A stretch of 40,858 nucleotides of DNA from Candidatus Thermochlorobacter aerophilus (lineage in GTDB: Bacteria; Bacteroidota; Chlorobiia; Chlorobiales; Thermochlorobacteraceae): contig PHFL01000062.1 of assembly GCA_002794105.1 (NCBI GenBank), positions 1 through 40,858 on the forward strand, written 5' to 3'. Position 1 is the stretch's first letter. Every line of letters starts with the position of its first letter. The notes beneath the pieces were generated by a model, which was not told the DNA's origin, did no database searches, and was given only the letters and a program-made list of their open reading frames with translations. Positions 7,908-16,472 of this stretch are shown in pieces. A program made the translations under genes and the position numbers.

Positions 7908-8846
7908 ATGTTCAAGACCATCAAAATTTTCGCTGGACGCAGCAACCGTCCGTTGGCAGAAAAAATTGCCAATCAGCTTTCGCTACCAATTTGCAAAGCT
8001 GAGATTAAAAGCTTTTCAGATGGCGAAATTTCGGTGCATTACAATGAATCCATCCGCGGCAGTGACCTTTTCATCATACAATCGACCAACTCACCTGCTG
8101 AGAACTTGCTGGAACTGCTAATTTTAATTGATGCGGCAAGGCGTGCTTCAGCCAGTCGCATTACAGCAGTTATCCCATACTACGGCTATGCACGTCAGGA
8201 CCGCAAAGACCAGCCACGTGTATCTATTACGGCAAAACTGGTTGCCAACCTTATCACAACAGCAGGTGCTGACCGAGTTTTGACTATGGACTTACATGCC
8301 CCTCAGATTCAAGGGTTCTTTGATATTCCCTTTGACCATCTTTATTCGGCGGGCATAATTATCAACCACATTCAAAAAATGCAGTTAGACAATCTTGTGG
8401 TAGCCTCGCCTGATGTTGGGGGTGTAAAATTGGCGCGCAGTTATGCCAAACGTCTGGGTTCAGACTTGGTAATATGTGATAAGCGCCGAACGCGACCTAA
8501 CGAAGCTGAGGTCATGAATGTCATTGGCGATGTCAAAGGGAAAAACGTGCTGCTTGTCGACGATATGATTGATACAGGCGGCACAATGGTCAGTGCTGCC
8601 ACAGCCATGAAAAAGCATGGTGCGCTTCGCATCTTTGCCGCCTGTACGCATCCTATTCTTTCCGGTTCAGCTGTTGAGCGCATTGAGAATTCTGACATTG
8701 AAAAAGTTATTGCTACTGACTCTGTAATGACCAATCATCCACCACTGTCTAAGCTCGAGATTGTTAGCGTCAGTGGCTTGTTTGCCGAAGCCATCAAGCG
8801 CATCTACGATGATAGTTCCATTAGCTCATTGTTTGATGAAGATTAA
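7908..8846 (+). CDS. prs: Ribose-phosphate pyrophosphokinase
   Basis: This 312-residue cytoplasmic enzyme makes 5-phosphoribosyl-1-diphosphate from ribose 5-phosphate and ATP, feeding purine, pyrimidine, histidine, tryptophan and NAD synthesis. The PRPP-binding loop VLLVDDMIDTGGT spans about 214-226. The catalytic flexible loop carries Lys192-Arg193-Arg194, and His130 lies in the conserved DLHAPQIQGFF segment. The first-domain signature SFSDGEISV and YYGYARQDRK are present. The length and motifs match class I enzymes. ATG at 7908 has no evident Shine-Dalgarno. rplY follows 30 nt downstream, a prs-rplY arrangement commonly seen in bacteria. The divergent partner is lpxD. Confidence 0.98.
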   Translation: MFKTIKIFAGRSNRPLAEKIANQLSLPICKAEIKSFSDGEISVHYNESIRGSDLFIIQSTNSPAENLLELLILIDAARRASASRITAVIPYYGYARQDRKDQPRVSITAKLVANLITTAGADRVLTMDLHAPQIQGFFDIPFDHLYSAGIIINHIQKMQLDNLVVASPDVGGVKLARSYAKRLGSDLVICDKRRTRPNEAEVMNVIGDVKGKNVLLVDDMIDTGGTMVSAATAMKKHGALRIFAACTHPILSGSAVERIENSDIEKVIATDSVMTNHPPLSKLEIVSVSGLFAEAIKRIYDDSSISSLFDED

Positions 8847-8876
8847 ATTTGCACACAATTTCAAACACTAATCCTT

Positions 8877-9530
8877 ATGCAAACTATTGTTCTTGAAGCT
8901 GAAACGCGCCAGACGCGAACAAAGGGTGAGTTAAAAGCCTTGCGCCGTCGTGGCTTTGTCCCAGCTGTGCTCTATCACAAGGGCGAACCATCTCTTCCGC
9001 TTGCAGTTAAAGAATCTGCTCTGCGTAAGCTGGTCTACACAACAGAGTCTCATCTTGTCTGCCTAAAGTTCAGTGATGGAACGGAGAAGCAAGCCATTAT
9101 GAAAGACCGCCAATTTGACCCCCTCGGTGAGCACATTCTTCATGCCGACTTCCAACTCATCAAAGCAGATGAGATGATTGACACGGAAGTTCCCACGCTC
9201 TTTAAAGGCACACCAGCTGGCGTAGTAAAAGGTGGAAGAGTGCAAGTATTGATGCATAAACTTCTCATTCGCACCCTGCCTGGCGACATTCCTGAACACA
9301 TTGAGTTTGACATCTCGCACATGGAAATTGGCGACACACTTCACATCAAGGACGCCAACGAAATGTTTGCTTCTGCAAAGTGGAAAATTTTGGGTGACCC
9401 TTCTGTCTCGATTGTCTCTATTGTGGCTCCCATTAAGGCTGCCACTGCTACCGCTGCAACTGCTGCTGCAGAATCAGAAACTGCTGCTAAGGGCAAAGAG
9501 AAAACATCTGAAAAGACCGAGAAAAAATAA
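8877..9530 (+). CDS. rplY: 50S ribosomal protein L25 (CTC/TL5 type)
   Basis: This 217-residue protein belongs to the long CTC/TL5 branch of L25, which binds 5S rRNA. The N-terminal 5S-binding beta-barrel (about 3-92) starts VLEAETRQTRTKGELKALRR and includes the G-F-V-P-A-V-L-Y strand typical of the family. The second, CTC-specific domain (about 95-185) contains the GGRVQVLMHKLLIRTLPGDI region and the DISHMEIGDTLHIKD segment. The last 30 residues are an alanine/threonine/lysine-rich tail, low in complexity, of the kind often found in this branch. It is cotranscribed with prs and ends at an intrinsic terminator. No Shine-Dalgarno is evident. Confidence 0.96.
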   Translation: MQTIVLEAETRQTRTKGELKALRRRGFVPAVLYHKGEPSLPLAVKESALRKLVYTTESHLVCLKFSDGTEKQAIMKDRQFDPLGEHILHADFQLIKADEMIDTEVPTLFKGTPAGVVKGGRVQVLMHKLLIRTLPGDIPEHIEFDISHMEIGDTLHIKDANEMFASAKWKILGDPSVSIVSIVAPIKAATATAATAAAESETAAKGKEKTSEKTEKK

Positions 9531-9552
9531 CCACTTTTTATTTGCTTTCAGT

Positions 9553-9582
9553 AGAGCAGCTCTTTGCCGCTCTTTTCTTTTA
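9553..9582 (+). terminator. Intrinsic terminator of prs-rplY
   Basis: The stem AGAGCAGC / GCCGCTCT contains one A-C mismatch and has a five-base loop. A T-rich tract (TTTTCTTTT) follows, 22 nt after the rplY stop. The stem is short, so this is a moderate call. Confidence 0.6.
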
Positions 9583-9597
9583 CCACGAATACTGGTA

Positions 9598-9975
9598 CTA
9601 CGATTTGTTTAGCATCTCACTCAGCATGGTTTGCAGCTTATCTATTCGGAATGGCTTTTGAAGCAGTTGTATGGATTTGTCCTTTTGCAAGAGGGTAGTA
9701 TCGGTTTCGCGTTCATAGCCTGTGATAATCAGGATTGGCAGGTTGGGCATTTTTTCTCGAATGTGCTGGATGAGCTTATCTCCATTTACTTTAGGCATTA
9801 CCAAATCTGTAATTACCCCAGAGAGTTGCGACGCATATTTATCAAACTTCTCTATACCCTCCGCCCCATCCTTGCACAAAATAAGGTCGTAGTCGCCAGC
9901 AAGTATGTCGAAGAGTAAATCTCGGATGAGTTCTTCATCATCGACAATCAGCAAGGTTCTTTTAGAGCCGCTCAT
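9598..9975 (-). CDS. Single-domain response regulator (CheY-like receiver)
   Basis: This 125-residue protein consists of one receiver domain with no output domain. The acidic pair Asp12-Asp13 (LIVDDEE), the phosphorylation site Asp57 (VITDLVMPKVNG), Thr85 (IITGYE) and Lys107 (LLQKPFR) are all present, so it should be phosphorylatable. Such proteins act by protein-protein contact, as relays or regulators of other signalling proteins. No histidine kinase is adjacent on the same strand; the nearest, at 14750-16453, belongs to another unit. The gene is divergent from the TPR/AT-hook protein across 131 nt and shares that promoter region. It could work with that protein or with the tandem-receiver system 7 kb away, but the sequence does not decide this. 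Confidence 0.93.
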   Translation of the reverse strand: MSGSKRTLLIVDDEELIRDLLFDILAGDYDLILCKDGAEGIEKFDKYASQLSGVITDLVMPKVNGDKLIQHIREKMPNLPILIITGYERETDTTLLQKDKSIQLLQKPFRIDKLQTMLSEMLNKS

Positions 9976-10106
9976 GAACTGGTTGTGTTACGCCATGTGT
10001 TTGTATTTTCGTTTTTTCAAGTTATGGGACCGTTGCATTTTTTGCAAGGTTAAGCTAAATTGTTATTTCCACAAAGTTCTTGCCGTCAAAAATCCATACA
10101 CAAGCC

Positions 10107-11648
10107 ATGAACGCCCGACTAAAGGGATTGGAGACGATGCTCAAGTCAGTGTCGAATGTGCAGTCACGTGTCGACTTAATCAATCAGGCGGCATGGGATT
10201 TGCGGCACTCTGACACTGCAAGTGCCCTAATGCTATGCGAGAATAGCATACAACTTGCCCAAAGCTCGGGGTATCTTAAAGGGCTTGCAGAAGCTTTCAA
10301 GATTAGGGGATACTGCAAGTGGCGGGAAAATGACTACGCTGCTGCACTGCAAGATTGCCATCAAGCGCTCAAGCTCTTTCAAGATCTCAACGATAAAGCT
10401 GGTCAAGCTGCTACACTGACTACACTTGGGAATGCTTATTACAAAAAAGGTGACCCTCAAAGTGCCTTGGAGAGCTACCAAAAAATGCTTGAGCTCAGCC
10501 GCGAGATTGGTGACCGCAAAAATGAAGCACTGGCGCTCAACAATCTTGGCGGTGTGTACGCTCACCTTGGTGACTACTGGCGCGCATTAGAGTATCATCA
10601 AAGTAGTCTCAAGATTCGTACTGCCATTCGTGACCGCATTGGTGAAGCCAACTCGCTCAAGCATCTTGCCATGACATACGGTCATCTTGGCGACTACAAG
10701 CAGAGCATCACCTACCATGAGCGCTGCTTTGCCCTGCAAATTTCACTTGGCGACAAAAAAGGTGCAGCACTTTCTCTGCAATCATTAGCCACACTTTACT
10801 ACAACATTGGCAACTACGAGAAATCCTTAGACTACTATGAGCGCGCCTTGAAGATAAAACAAGAGTTAGGCGACCTGCAAGGTGAGTCATATTTGCTCAA
10901 TAGTATTGGTAACATTTATGCGTTTCTTGGTCAGTATGAGCGGGCTTTAGAATACCATCAACGCAGCTTGAAGCATCAGGAGCAACTGGGCGATAAGCAA
11001 GGTGAGTCTGAAACCCTACTTCGCATTGGCAAAATTCTTTCTAAGCAACAGGATACTGAAAGAGCCGCAGAGTTTTTTCAGCGGGCGCTTACTCTTGCCG
11101 AGCAATTGAAAGGCAAAAATGCCAGTCGCACCGCTGCGCCAAAGCGCTCTGCATCAGCCGATTTTACAGAGAGCGATTTATCGTCGTCTGAATCTGCTGT
11201 CTCAGAACGCTCTTTAGATGGAAAAACTCTGAACACTGAATCTCATTCAGAGGCAGTTTCTACTGCTCTGTCTTCAGAGCGTTCATCTACAGGTCAGGCA
11301 ACATCTGCTGAGGCAGTGACAAATGCTCAACAGGCTTTTATCCAAGAGACTTCACCGCTGGCTGAATCGAGCGTTGCCCATGCGGTTACATCTTCAGAGA
11401 CCAATGCAGCATCTACCAACAGCTCTGCTGACCTGTCAGAGAGCGTCGCTGCTTCTCCGCCCAAACGTAAGCGCGGACGCCCAACTAATGTCCCAGAAGG
11501 CATTACACCGAAGAAAATTACATACTACCTTAAAAATCCAGCGTTAGAAAAGCCGCTCAAACGCCTTAGCGTAGAAACTGAACGTGACCTTTCAGACTTA
11601 ACCACTGAAGCACTTGAAGATTTACTCAAAAAATATGGTTTTCTATAA
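10107..11648 (+). CDS. TPR-repeat protein with AT-hook and ribbon-helix-helix-like C-terminus
   Basis: The ATG at 10107 gives 513 residues; the frame is open from a TTG at 10080 but without ribosome-site support. About residues 60-335 form a run of roughly seven tetratricopeptide repeats of the 40-residue type with recurring L-G-D-x-x-G-E and Y-x-x-A-L-x-Y-x-x-x-L elements, similar to LGN/Rap-type and kinesin-light-chain-like repeats. Residues about 345-450 are a Ser/Ala/Thr-rich low-complexity linker. A classical AT-hook core, KRKRGRP, sits at 453-459. It is followed by about 47 residues (KKITYYL, then LKRLSVETERDLSDLTTEAL as helices) that resemble a ribbon-helix-helix domain. The layout suggests a DNA-binding protein controlled through TPR contacts. 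The RHH assignment is by pattern only. It is coupled to the pentapeptide gene 4 nt downstream. Confidence 0.85.
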   Translation: MNARLKGLETMLKSVSNVQSRVDLINQAAWDLRHSDTASALMLCENSIQLAQSSGYLKGLAEAFKIRGYCKWRENDYAAALQDCHQALKLFQDLNDKAGQAATLTTLGNAYYKKGDPQSALESYQKMLELSREIGDRKNEALALNNLGGVYAHLGDYWRALEYHQSSLKIRTAIRDRIGEANSLKHLAMTYGHLGDYKQSITYHERCFALQISLGDKKGAALSLQSLATLYYNIGNYEKSLDYYERALKIKQELGDLQGESYLLNSIGNIYAFLGQYERALEYHQRSLKHQEQLGDKQGESETLLRIGKILSKQQDTERAAEFFQRALTLAEQLKGKNASRTAAPKRSASADFTESDLSSSESAVSERSLDGKTLNTESHSEAVSTALSSERSSTGQATSAEAVTNAQQAFIQETSPLAESSVAHAVTSSETNAASTNSSADLSESVAASPPKRKRGRPTNVPEGITPKKITYYLKNPALEKPLKRLSVETERDLSDLTTEALEDLLKKYGFL

Positions 11649-11651
11649 GCC

Positions 11652-12035
11652 ATGCGTCATCTCTCTGACCGAGACCTCTGGATGCTGATTGCACTTTCTT
11701 CTGTGGGCGAGCATTTTCGTCCGCTCAACCTTCAAGGCGCTGACCTTTCAGGCGCAGACCTTAGGTATGCTTTTTTACAGCAGGCTAACCTTACCGATAC
11801 CAACCTTTCTGGTGCCAATTTAGAGAAGGCGAATCTTTACCAAGCCTACTTGCACGATGCCAATTTTTCTGGCGCAAATTTGCAGGGTGCCGATTTAAGC
11901 AATGCGTATGTGCGTGGCACGAATTTTCAGGGCGCAGACCTACGCGGCACAAATTTCTCCGGTGCGCTCATCAAGGACGCAAACTTTAAGGATGCAAAAA
12001 TTGACCTTAAGACCAAAGGGCTTCTTCAAGTTTGA
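11652..12035 (+). CDS. Pentapeptide-repeat protein
   Basis: This 127-residue protein has a 28-residue helical lead (MRHLSDRDLWMLIALSSVG), then about 17 tandem pentapeptides of the A(D/N)(L/F)xx kind (for example GADLSGADLRYAFLQQANL) from roughly 29 to 118, and a short tail. These repeats fold as a right-handed quadrilateral beta helix. In the Qnr/MfpA branch that helix mimics DNA and protects gyrase, but most members have no known role and nothing here proves gyrase binding. ATG is 3 nt after the stop of the TPR/AT-hook gene, a strong sign of translational coupling. It contains no signal peptide, so it should be cytoplasmic. Confidence 0.92.
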   Translation: MRHLSDRDLWMLIALSSVGEHFRPLNLQGADLSGADLRYAFLQQANLTDTNLSGANLEKANLYQAYLHDANFSGANLQGADLSNAYVRGTNFQGADLRGTNFSGALIKDANFKDAKIDLKTKGLLQV

Positions 12036-12074
12036 CCAAAAAACGGCTTTGCCTAACGATTTTTGATACATGGT

Positions 12075-13667
12075 ATGCCTCATGCTCCTGAGCTTTCCAA
12101 GTCACCGAAGCGGCGTGCGGCGTGGATTCTCGGCGACCAGCTCTCTCTACATAATTCAGCTTTGCTTGCACTTCAACCTTCCAGCGACATTGTCGTCATG
12201 ATTGAATCGCTGGAACATGCTCAGCAACTCCGACACCACAAAGCCAAACTCTATCTCTGCTTTTCCGCCATGCGCCACTTCCGTGAGGAGCTTCGCGCAC
12301 AGCACTACACCGTCTGCTACTACGAACTCGATGCTGGAAAAAATTTTCTTGAAGGACTTCAAGCTGCTGTGGCGACCTATCAGATTGAGGAACTTTTGGT
12401 CATGGAGCCCAACGAGATTGCTACGGTACGCTTTGCACAAGAGGTTTTGCCCGAACATCTTGGCATTGCTGTCAGACTGACCCCCAGCACGATGTTTCTT
12501 ACCGATAGAGCTGAATTTATCCGCACTTATGCTGGCAAGTCGCATCTTGTGATGGAGCACTACTACCGCAAAATGCGCAAGCAGTTCAAGGTATTGCTCA
12601 CCGAAGATGGTCAGCCAGTTGGCGGGCGGTGGAATTTCGACCGAGACAATCGCCATCCGATTCGCTCGAAGGTGCGTATTCCCAAGCCCTATCAGCCCAA
12701 GCAGGATGAGCTCGATCGTGAAGTTATTCGCACGGTGGAAAAATTTTTTCCGCATCACATTGGCTCTTTGGAGGCTTTAGCGCTCCCCACCACTCGCTTG
12801 GAGGCTGAAAAGTGCTTTGAAGATTTTCTTCAACATCGGCTTGCCGAGTTTGGTAGGTATGAAGATGCCATGCTTCAAGATGAACTTGTGCTGTTTCATT
12901 CGCAGCTTTCGCCGCTGTTGAATATCGGTCTATTGGATGTTATGGCAGTCGTGCGTCGTGTGGAACAAGAGTATTTTGCAGGTCGTGCGCCACTTAATTC
13001 CGTCGAGGGCTTTATTCGTCAGATTATCGGTTGGCGAGAGTTCATGTATGGTTGTTATTGGCTGAAAATGTCGCAGACTGATTATCACGCTGAAAACTAT
13101 TTTGGGCATACTCGTCCGCTTCCTGAATTTTTTTGGACGGGAGAGGCTGTCTTTGCTGGGCGCCGTATGAATTGCCTATCGAAAGCCATTGGCAAGGTTA
13201 TTCGCTATGGCTACACGCACCACATTGAGCGATTGATGATTATCGGCAATTTTGCACTGCTTGCTGGCGTATTGCCCAGTCAGATTAATCAATGGTTTTG
13301 GGAGTTTTACATCGATGCTTACGATTGGGTGGTCTCTCCAAATGTGATTGGCATGTCGCAGTTTGCTGATGGCGGTTTTGTGGCGACCAAGCCTTACTGC
13401 GCTTCGGCAAATTACATTGATAAAATGAGCGACTATTGCAAGAGCTGCGATTTTAACAAGTCTGCAAAAGTGGGTGAATCGGCCTGCCCGTTCAACTATC
13501 TTTATTGGAATTTCTTTATTCGTCACGAGGCGCTGCTGCGTCGCAATTTGCGTGTTAGCATGGTCTATCGTGCGCTTGACAAAAAAAGTGATGCTGAAAA
13601 ATCAGAAATTCAACAATCTGCTGCTGCTTTTCTCAACGCCCTCGTGCCTAACCGATACTATGCGTGA
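12075..13667 (+). CDS. phrB: Iron-sulfur (6-4) photolyase / cryptochrome, PhrB-CryB class
   Basis: The ATG at 12075 gives 530 residues. The N-terminal antenna-type domain starts AAWILGDQLS, as in the deoxyribodipyrimidine photolyase-related family. The C-terminal catalytic domain carries the FAD-binding and DNA-lesion regions, including YGYTHHIERLM with His382-His383. Four cysteines, Cys367, Cys455, Cys458 and Cys471, reproduce exactly the spacing (88, 3, 13) of the [4Fe-4S] ligands Cys350, 438, 441 and 454 of Agrobacterium PhrB. That enzyme repairs (6-4) photoproducts using light, FAD and a ribolumazine chromophore. The two histidines match PhrB His365/His366 with the same offset of 17. The gene follows the pentapeptide gene by 39 nt on the same strand. 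Repair versus signalling cannot be settled from sequence. Confidence 0.93.
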   Translation: MPHAPELSKSPKRRAAWILGDQLSLHNSALLALQPSSDIVVMIESLEHAQQLRHHKAKLYLCFSAMRHFREELRAQHYTVCYYELDAGKNFLEGLQAAVATYQIEELLVMEPNEIATVRFAQEVLPEHLGIAVRLTPSTMFLTDRAEFIRTYAGKSHLVMEHYYRKMRKQFKVLLTEDGQPVGGRWNFDRDNRHPIRSKVRIPKPYQPKQDELDREVIRTVEKFFPHHIGSLEALALPTTRLEAEKCFEDFLQHRLAEFGRYEDAMLQDELVLFHSQLSPLLNIGLLDVMAVVRRVEQEYFAGRAPLNSVEGFIRQIIGWREFMYGCYWLKMSQTDYHAENYFGHTRPLPEFFWTGEAVFAGRRMNCLSKAIGKVIRYGYTHHIERLMIIGNFALLAGVLPSQINQWFWEFYIDAYDWVVSPNVIGMSQFADGGFVATKPYCASANYIDKMSDYCKSCDFNKSAKVGESACPFNYLYWNFFIRHEALLRRNLRVSMVYRALDKKSDAEKSEIQQSAAAFLNALVPNRYYA

Positions 13668-13700
13668 GCAAGTTCTGGCTCTGAAACTTTTCTACAAGCT

Positions 13701-14753
13701 ATGCGGCGTGTGTTGCGCATTGGCATCGTAGGCGTTGGCAAGTTAGGCGAACTGCACGCCAAGCTGCTGTCGGAACTCTCTCTGGAGCGTCAGGATACGG
13801 CTTTCATCGGCGTCTTTGATATCAATGCAGAGCGCTGCGCAGAGGTTGCAAAAAAGTATCGCGTAACTGCATTTCCTTCCCTTGAAGCGTGTGCCAATGC
13901 ACTTGATGCTGCCATCATTGCTACTACCACGACAGCACATTTTGAAGTAGCATGCACTTTACTTTCACACGGTCTTCATCTCTTCATTGAAAAGCCGCTA
14001 ACCGCCACGCTTGAAGAAGCGGATGCCTTGCTTCGGCTTGAGCAAGAAAAAGGTGTCAAAATTCAGGTCGGGCATGTTGAGCGATTTAATCCAGCTTTAG
14101 CAGCTGTGGAGCAATACATCGGGGAGCCTGTCTTCATCACGGCAGAGCGCCTGTCCACTTTTTCCAAGCGTGCTACCGATGTCTCAGTGGTCTTAGATTT
14201 GATGATTCACGACATTGACCTTGTGCTCTCACTTGTTCACTCCCCTGTCCAGCAGATTTCAGCAACTGGTGTGCAAGTGTTTTCTAATCAACTCGATATT
14301 GCTAATGCGCGTATTGAGTTTGAAAATGGTGCGACGGCTACGGTTACTGCCAGTCGCATTAGCCGCACGCGTGTTCGCAAGATGCGCTTCTTTTGCAAGA
14401 ATCCGCCAAGCTATGCTTCGCTCGACCTAATGAGCGGCAAATCGGAAGTCTTTCGCTTGCTTGACGCGCCGCCCGTGCGCACGACTACGCTTAAGGAGCG
14501 CGCCATACAACGGACGCTTTCGCTCTTTGGCGAGATTGAAGACTTGCTTGAAGGTAAAGTTCTTGATTTTGTGAGCCCAGAGGTGCCTAAACTCAACGCG
14601 CTTAAAGAAGAGCAGCGCAGTTTTATTGAGGCTGTGCTTTACGACAAGCCTATTCGAGTCGGTGTGCAAGATGGACGGCGTGCCCTAGATGTTGCCACAC
14701 GGATTATTGCCGATATAGACTATCACCTGCAACGCTTGCGTAGTAGCAATTAG
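13701..14753 (+). CDS. Gfo/Idh/MocA family NAD(P)-dependent oxidoreductase
   Basis: This 350-residue protein has an N-terminal Rossmann domain (GIVGVGKLGELHAKLL, dinucleotide glycine motif at about 8-13). The family's E-K-P motif lies in LFIEKPLTATLEEAD near residue 97, and the second domain has the substrate-site segment SVVLDLMIHDIDLVLSLV (about residues 160-177) with the expected H-D-x-D pattern. Family members oxidise or reduce sugars, often nucleotide sugars. The GHVERFNPA plus LDLMIHDID signature reminds me of enzymes that oxidise UDP-N-acetylglucosamine at C3 (GnnA type, making 2,3-diamino sugars for lipid A), but this is a low-confidence suggestion. The gene starts 33 nt after the photolyase stop and its end overlaps the convergent histidine kinase by 4 nt. 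Confidence 0.88.
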   Translation: MRRVLRIGIVGVGKLGELHAKLLSELSLERQDTAFIGVFDINAERCAEVAKKYRVTAFPSLEACANALDAAIIATTTTAHFEVACTLLSHGLHLFIEKPLTATLEEADALLRLEQEKGVKIQVGHVERFNPALAAVEQYIGEPVFITAERLSTFSKRATDVSVVLDLMIHDIDLVLSLVHSPVQQISATGVQVFSNQLDIANARIEFENGATATVTASRISRTRVRKMRFFCKNPPSYASLDLMSGKSEVFRLLDAPPVRTTTLKERAIQRTLSLFGEIEDLLEGKVLDFVSPEVPKLNALKEEQRSFIEAVLYDKPIRVGVQDGRRALDVATRIIADIDYHLQRLRSSN

Positions 14754-16453
14754 CGCACCTGCTCTTTTGGTGAGTACAAGAAATCTACCGCTGGAATTTC
14801 AACGATGAACGTGGTGCCTTTGCCTTCTTCGGTTTCAAAGTAGAGCTTGCCTTTATGCTTTTGGATAATGCTGTAGCAGATGGAAAGTCCGAGCCCTGTG
14901 CCTTTGCCAACTGGCTTTGTGGTAAAGAAGGGGTCAAATATCTTGGATTGAATGTGCTTCGGAATGCCAGTGCCGTTGTCTTTGACTCGCACGCTAACCC
15001 AGCCTGAGTTGTAGGAGGTCGAGATATGAATGTGCGGTTCTGGCGTTTTTTCAACGGCATGAATGGCATTTTGAATCAGGTTGAGAAACACTTGGTTGAG
15101 CTGTGCAGGATAGCAATCGACCATTGGGATGTTGCCATAGTCGGTTGTCAGCGTAATGCGATGATCCTTGAACTGATGCCCAATGATGAGCAAACAGCTT
15201 TTGATGCCTTCGTTGAGGTCTGCTTTTTTCATCTCGGCTTCATCGAGGCGTGCAAAATTTCTCATGCCCTTGACCAAAGCGGCCATCTGCTCTAAGCCAG
15301 CGTTCATGCCTCTGAACAGCCGTTCTGTGCGTACTGTCAGGTCTTGCAGCGCCTCCAGTGTATTTAAGTCTGAATCAGTTATTGCCTGAAACTTCTCTAT
15401 GGCTTTTTCTATCTCCCCAGCGTTGAGTGCATGGAGTGCTTGCAGGCTATTGGCATAGAGTGTTGCCAGTTTTTCGAAGCGTCGCTGTGCAATTTCCACA
15501 TTGTTGCTCACATAGCCGATTGGGGTATTGAGTTCGTGTGCAATGCCTGCCACCATTTGACCGAGCGAACTCATTTTTTCCGACTGAATAAGATGCGCTT
15601 GTGTTTCTTGAATTTCTTTGAGCCTTGCAGCCAGTTCTGCTTCTAAGCGCTTGCGTTCCGAAATATCGGAGATAAAGCCTACGATGACCATAGGCAGACC
15701 ATTTTCATCGAAGATGACTTTGGCATGCTCAAGCGCCCATTTGACTTCGCCCGACTTCGTTATTAGGCGATACTCCAACTCCACTGGCTCTTTTTTTTCA
15801 ATCGCCTTTTGGATGTCGTTCCACACTCGGTCTTGGTCATCGGGATGCACAATTTGCTCGCCGAAGATAACTTGATTGCTCATTACTTCTTCGGCAGAAT
15901 ATCCTGTCAGTTTTTCACAGCCCGGACTTACAAACTCCATCATACGCGACTTATCATTTTGCCCGAGATACACCATGCCAACCACATTGCTTAGAATGTT
16001 ATCGAGTTGCTGGCGGCTGGCGGCTAAGGCTTCTTCGAGTTTTTTGTGGTCAGTGGTGTCGAGCGCAATGCCGTCAAAGAGCGTATCACCATTCGGTAAT
16101 CGTCGCGGTCGGGCTGTCCAGCGTATGTATTTTTGTGTTCCATTTGGGAAAAACAGCCAATCTTCAAAATCGAAGTGCGATGCTTTGTGTATAGCTTCTT
16201 TGACTGCCCTAAAAAATTTTCCTTGACTTGTGCTTAGCATGCGTTCAAAGACTCGCTCTGGGTAGGCTATCAATTCTTCGGCTGAGAGCAAGAGCAGTTC
16301 CTTGCAGGCAGGATTTACGTAGCGGAAATGAAATTCCATGTCTCTTGTTACCAAGAACTCGTAGAGCATGACCGGAGAACACTCCAATATCATGCGATAC
16401 TGCTCATCACGCTCTTTTGCGGTTCTACTCACCGTGTCAGGGACTGGTGCCAT
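14750..16453 (-). CDS. Soluble PAS-PAS sensor histidine kinase
   Basis: This is a 567-residue kinase without membrane segments, so it should sense a cytoplasmic signal. Two PAS domains are visible: about 18-135 (ending in a PAC-like GIALDTTDHKKLEE) and about 145-270 (ending VGFISDISERKRLE). A coiled linker leads to the HisKA-like dimerisation region with the phospho-acceptor His306 in GIAHELNTPIGY. The HATPase domain has Asn462 (NLIQNAIHAVE), the G1 box DNGTGI (492-497), an F box (DPFFTTK) and the G2 box GKGTGLGLS (516-524). All catalytic boxes are intact. No heme or flavin cysteine/histidine signature stands out in the PAS domains. The tandem-receiver regulator gene ends 19 nt upstream on the same strand, so the two form a two-component operon. 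Confidence 0.95.
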   Translation of the reverse strand: MAPVPDTVSRTAKERDEQYRMILECSPVMLYEFLVTRDMEFHFRYVNPACKELLLLSAEELIAYPERVFERMLSTSQGKFFRAVKEAIHKASHFDFEDWLFFPNGTQKYIRWTARPRRLPNGDTLFDGIALDTTDHKKLEEALAASRQQLDNILSNVVGMVYLGQNDKSRMMEFVSPGCEKLTGYSAEEVMSNQVIFGEQIVHPDDQDRVWNDIQKAIEKKEPVELEYRLITKSGEVKWALEHAKVIFDENGLPMVIVGFISDISERKRLEAELAARLKEIQETQAHLIQSEKMSSLGQMVAGIAHELNTPIGYVSNNVEIAQRRFEKLATLYANSLQALHALNAGEIEKAIEKFQAITDSDLNTLEALQDLTVRTERLFRGMNAGLEQMAALVKGMRNFARLDEAEMKKADLNEGIKSCLLIIGHQFKDHRITLTTDYGNIPMVDCYPAQLNQVFLNLIQNAIHAVEKTPEPHIHISTSYNSGWVSVRVKDNGTGIPKHIQSKIFDPFFTTKPVGKGTGLGLSICYSIIQKHKGKLYFETEEGKGTTFIVEIPAVDFLYSPKEQVR

Positions 16454-16472
16454 TTTGACTGGTTAGAAGAGT

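Noticed and set aside
11101..11460. Low-complexity Ser/Ala/Thr stretch considered as a sign of frameshift or pseudogene
   Set aside because: The frame is open to a well-formed C-terminal domain, so it is better read as a flexible linker.
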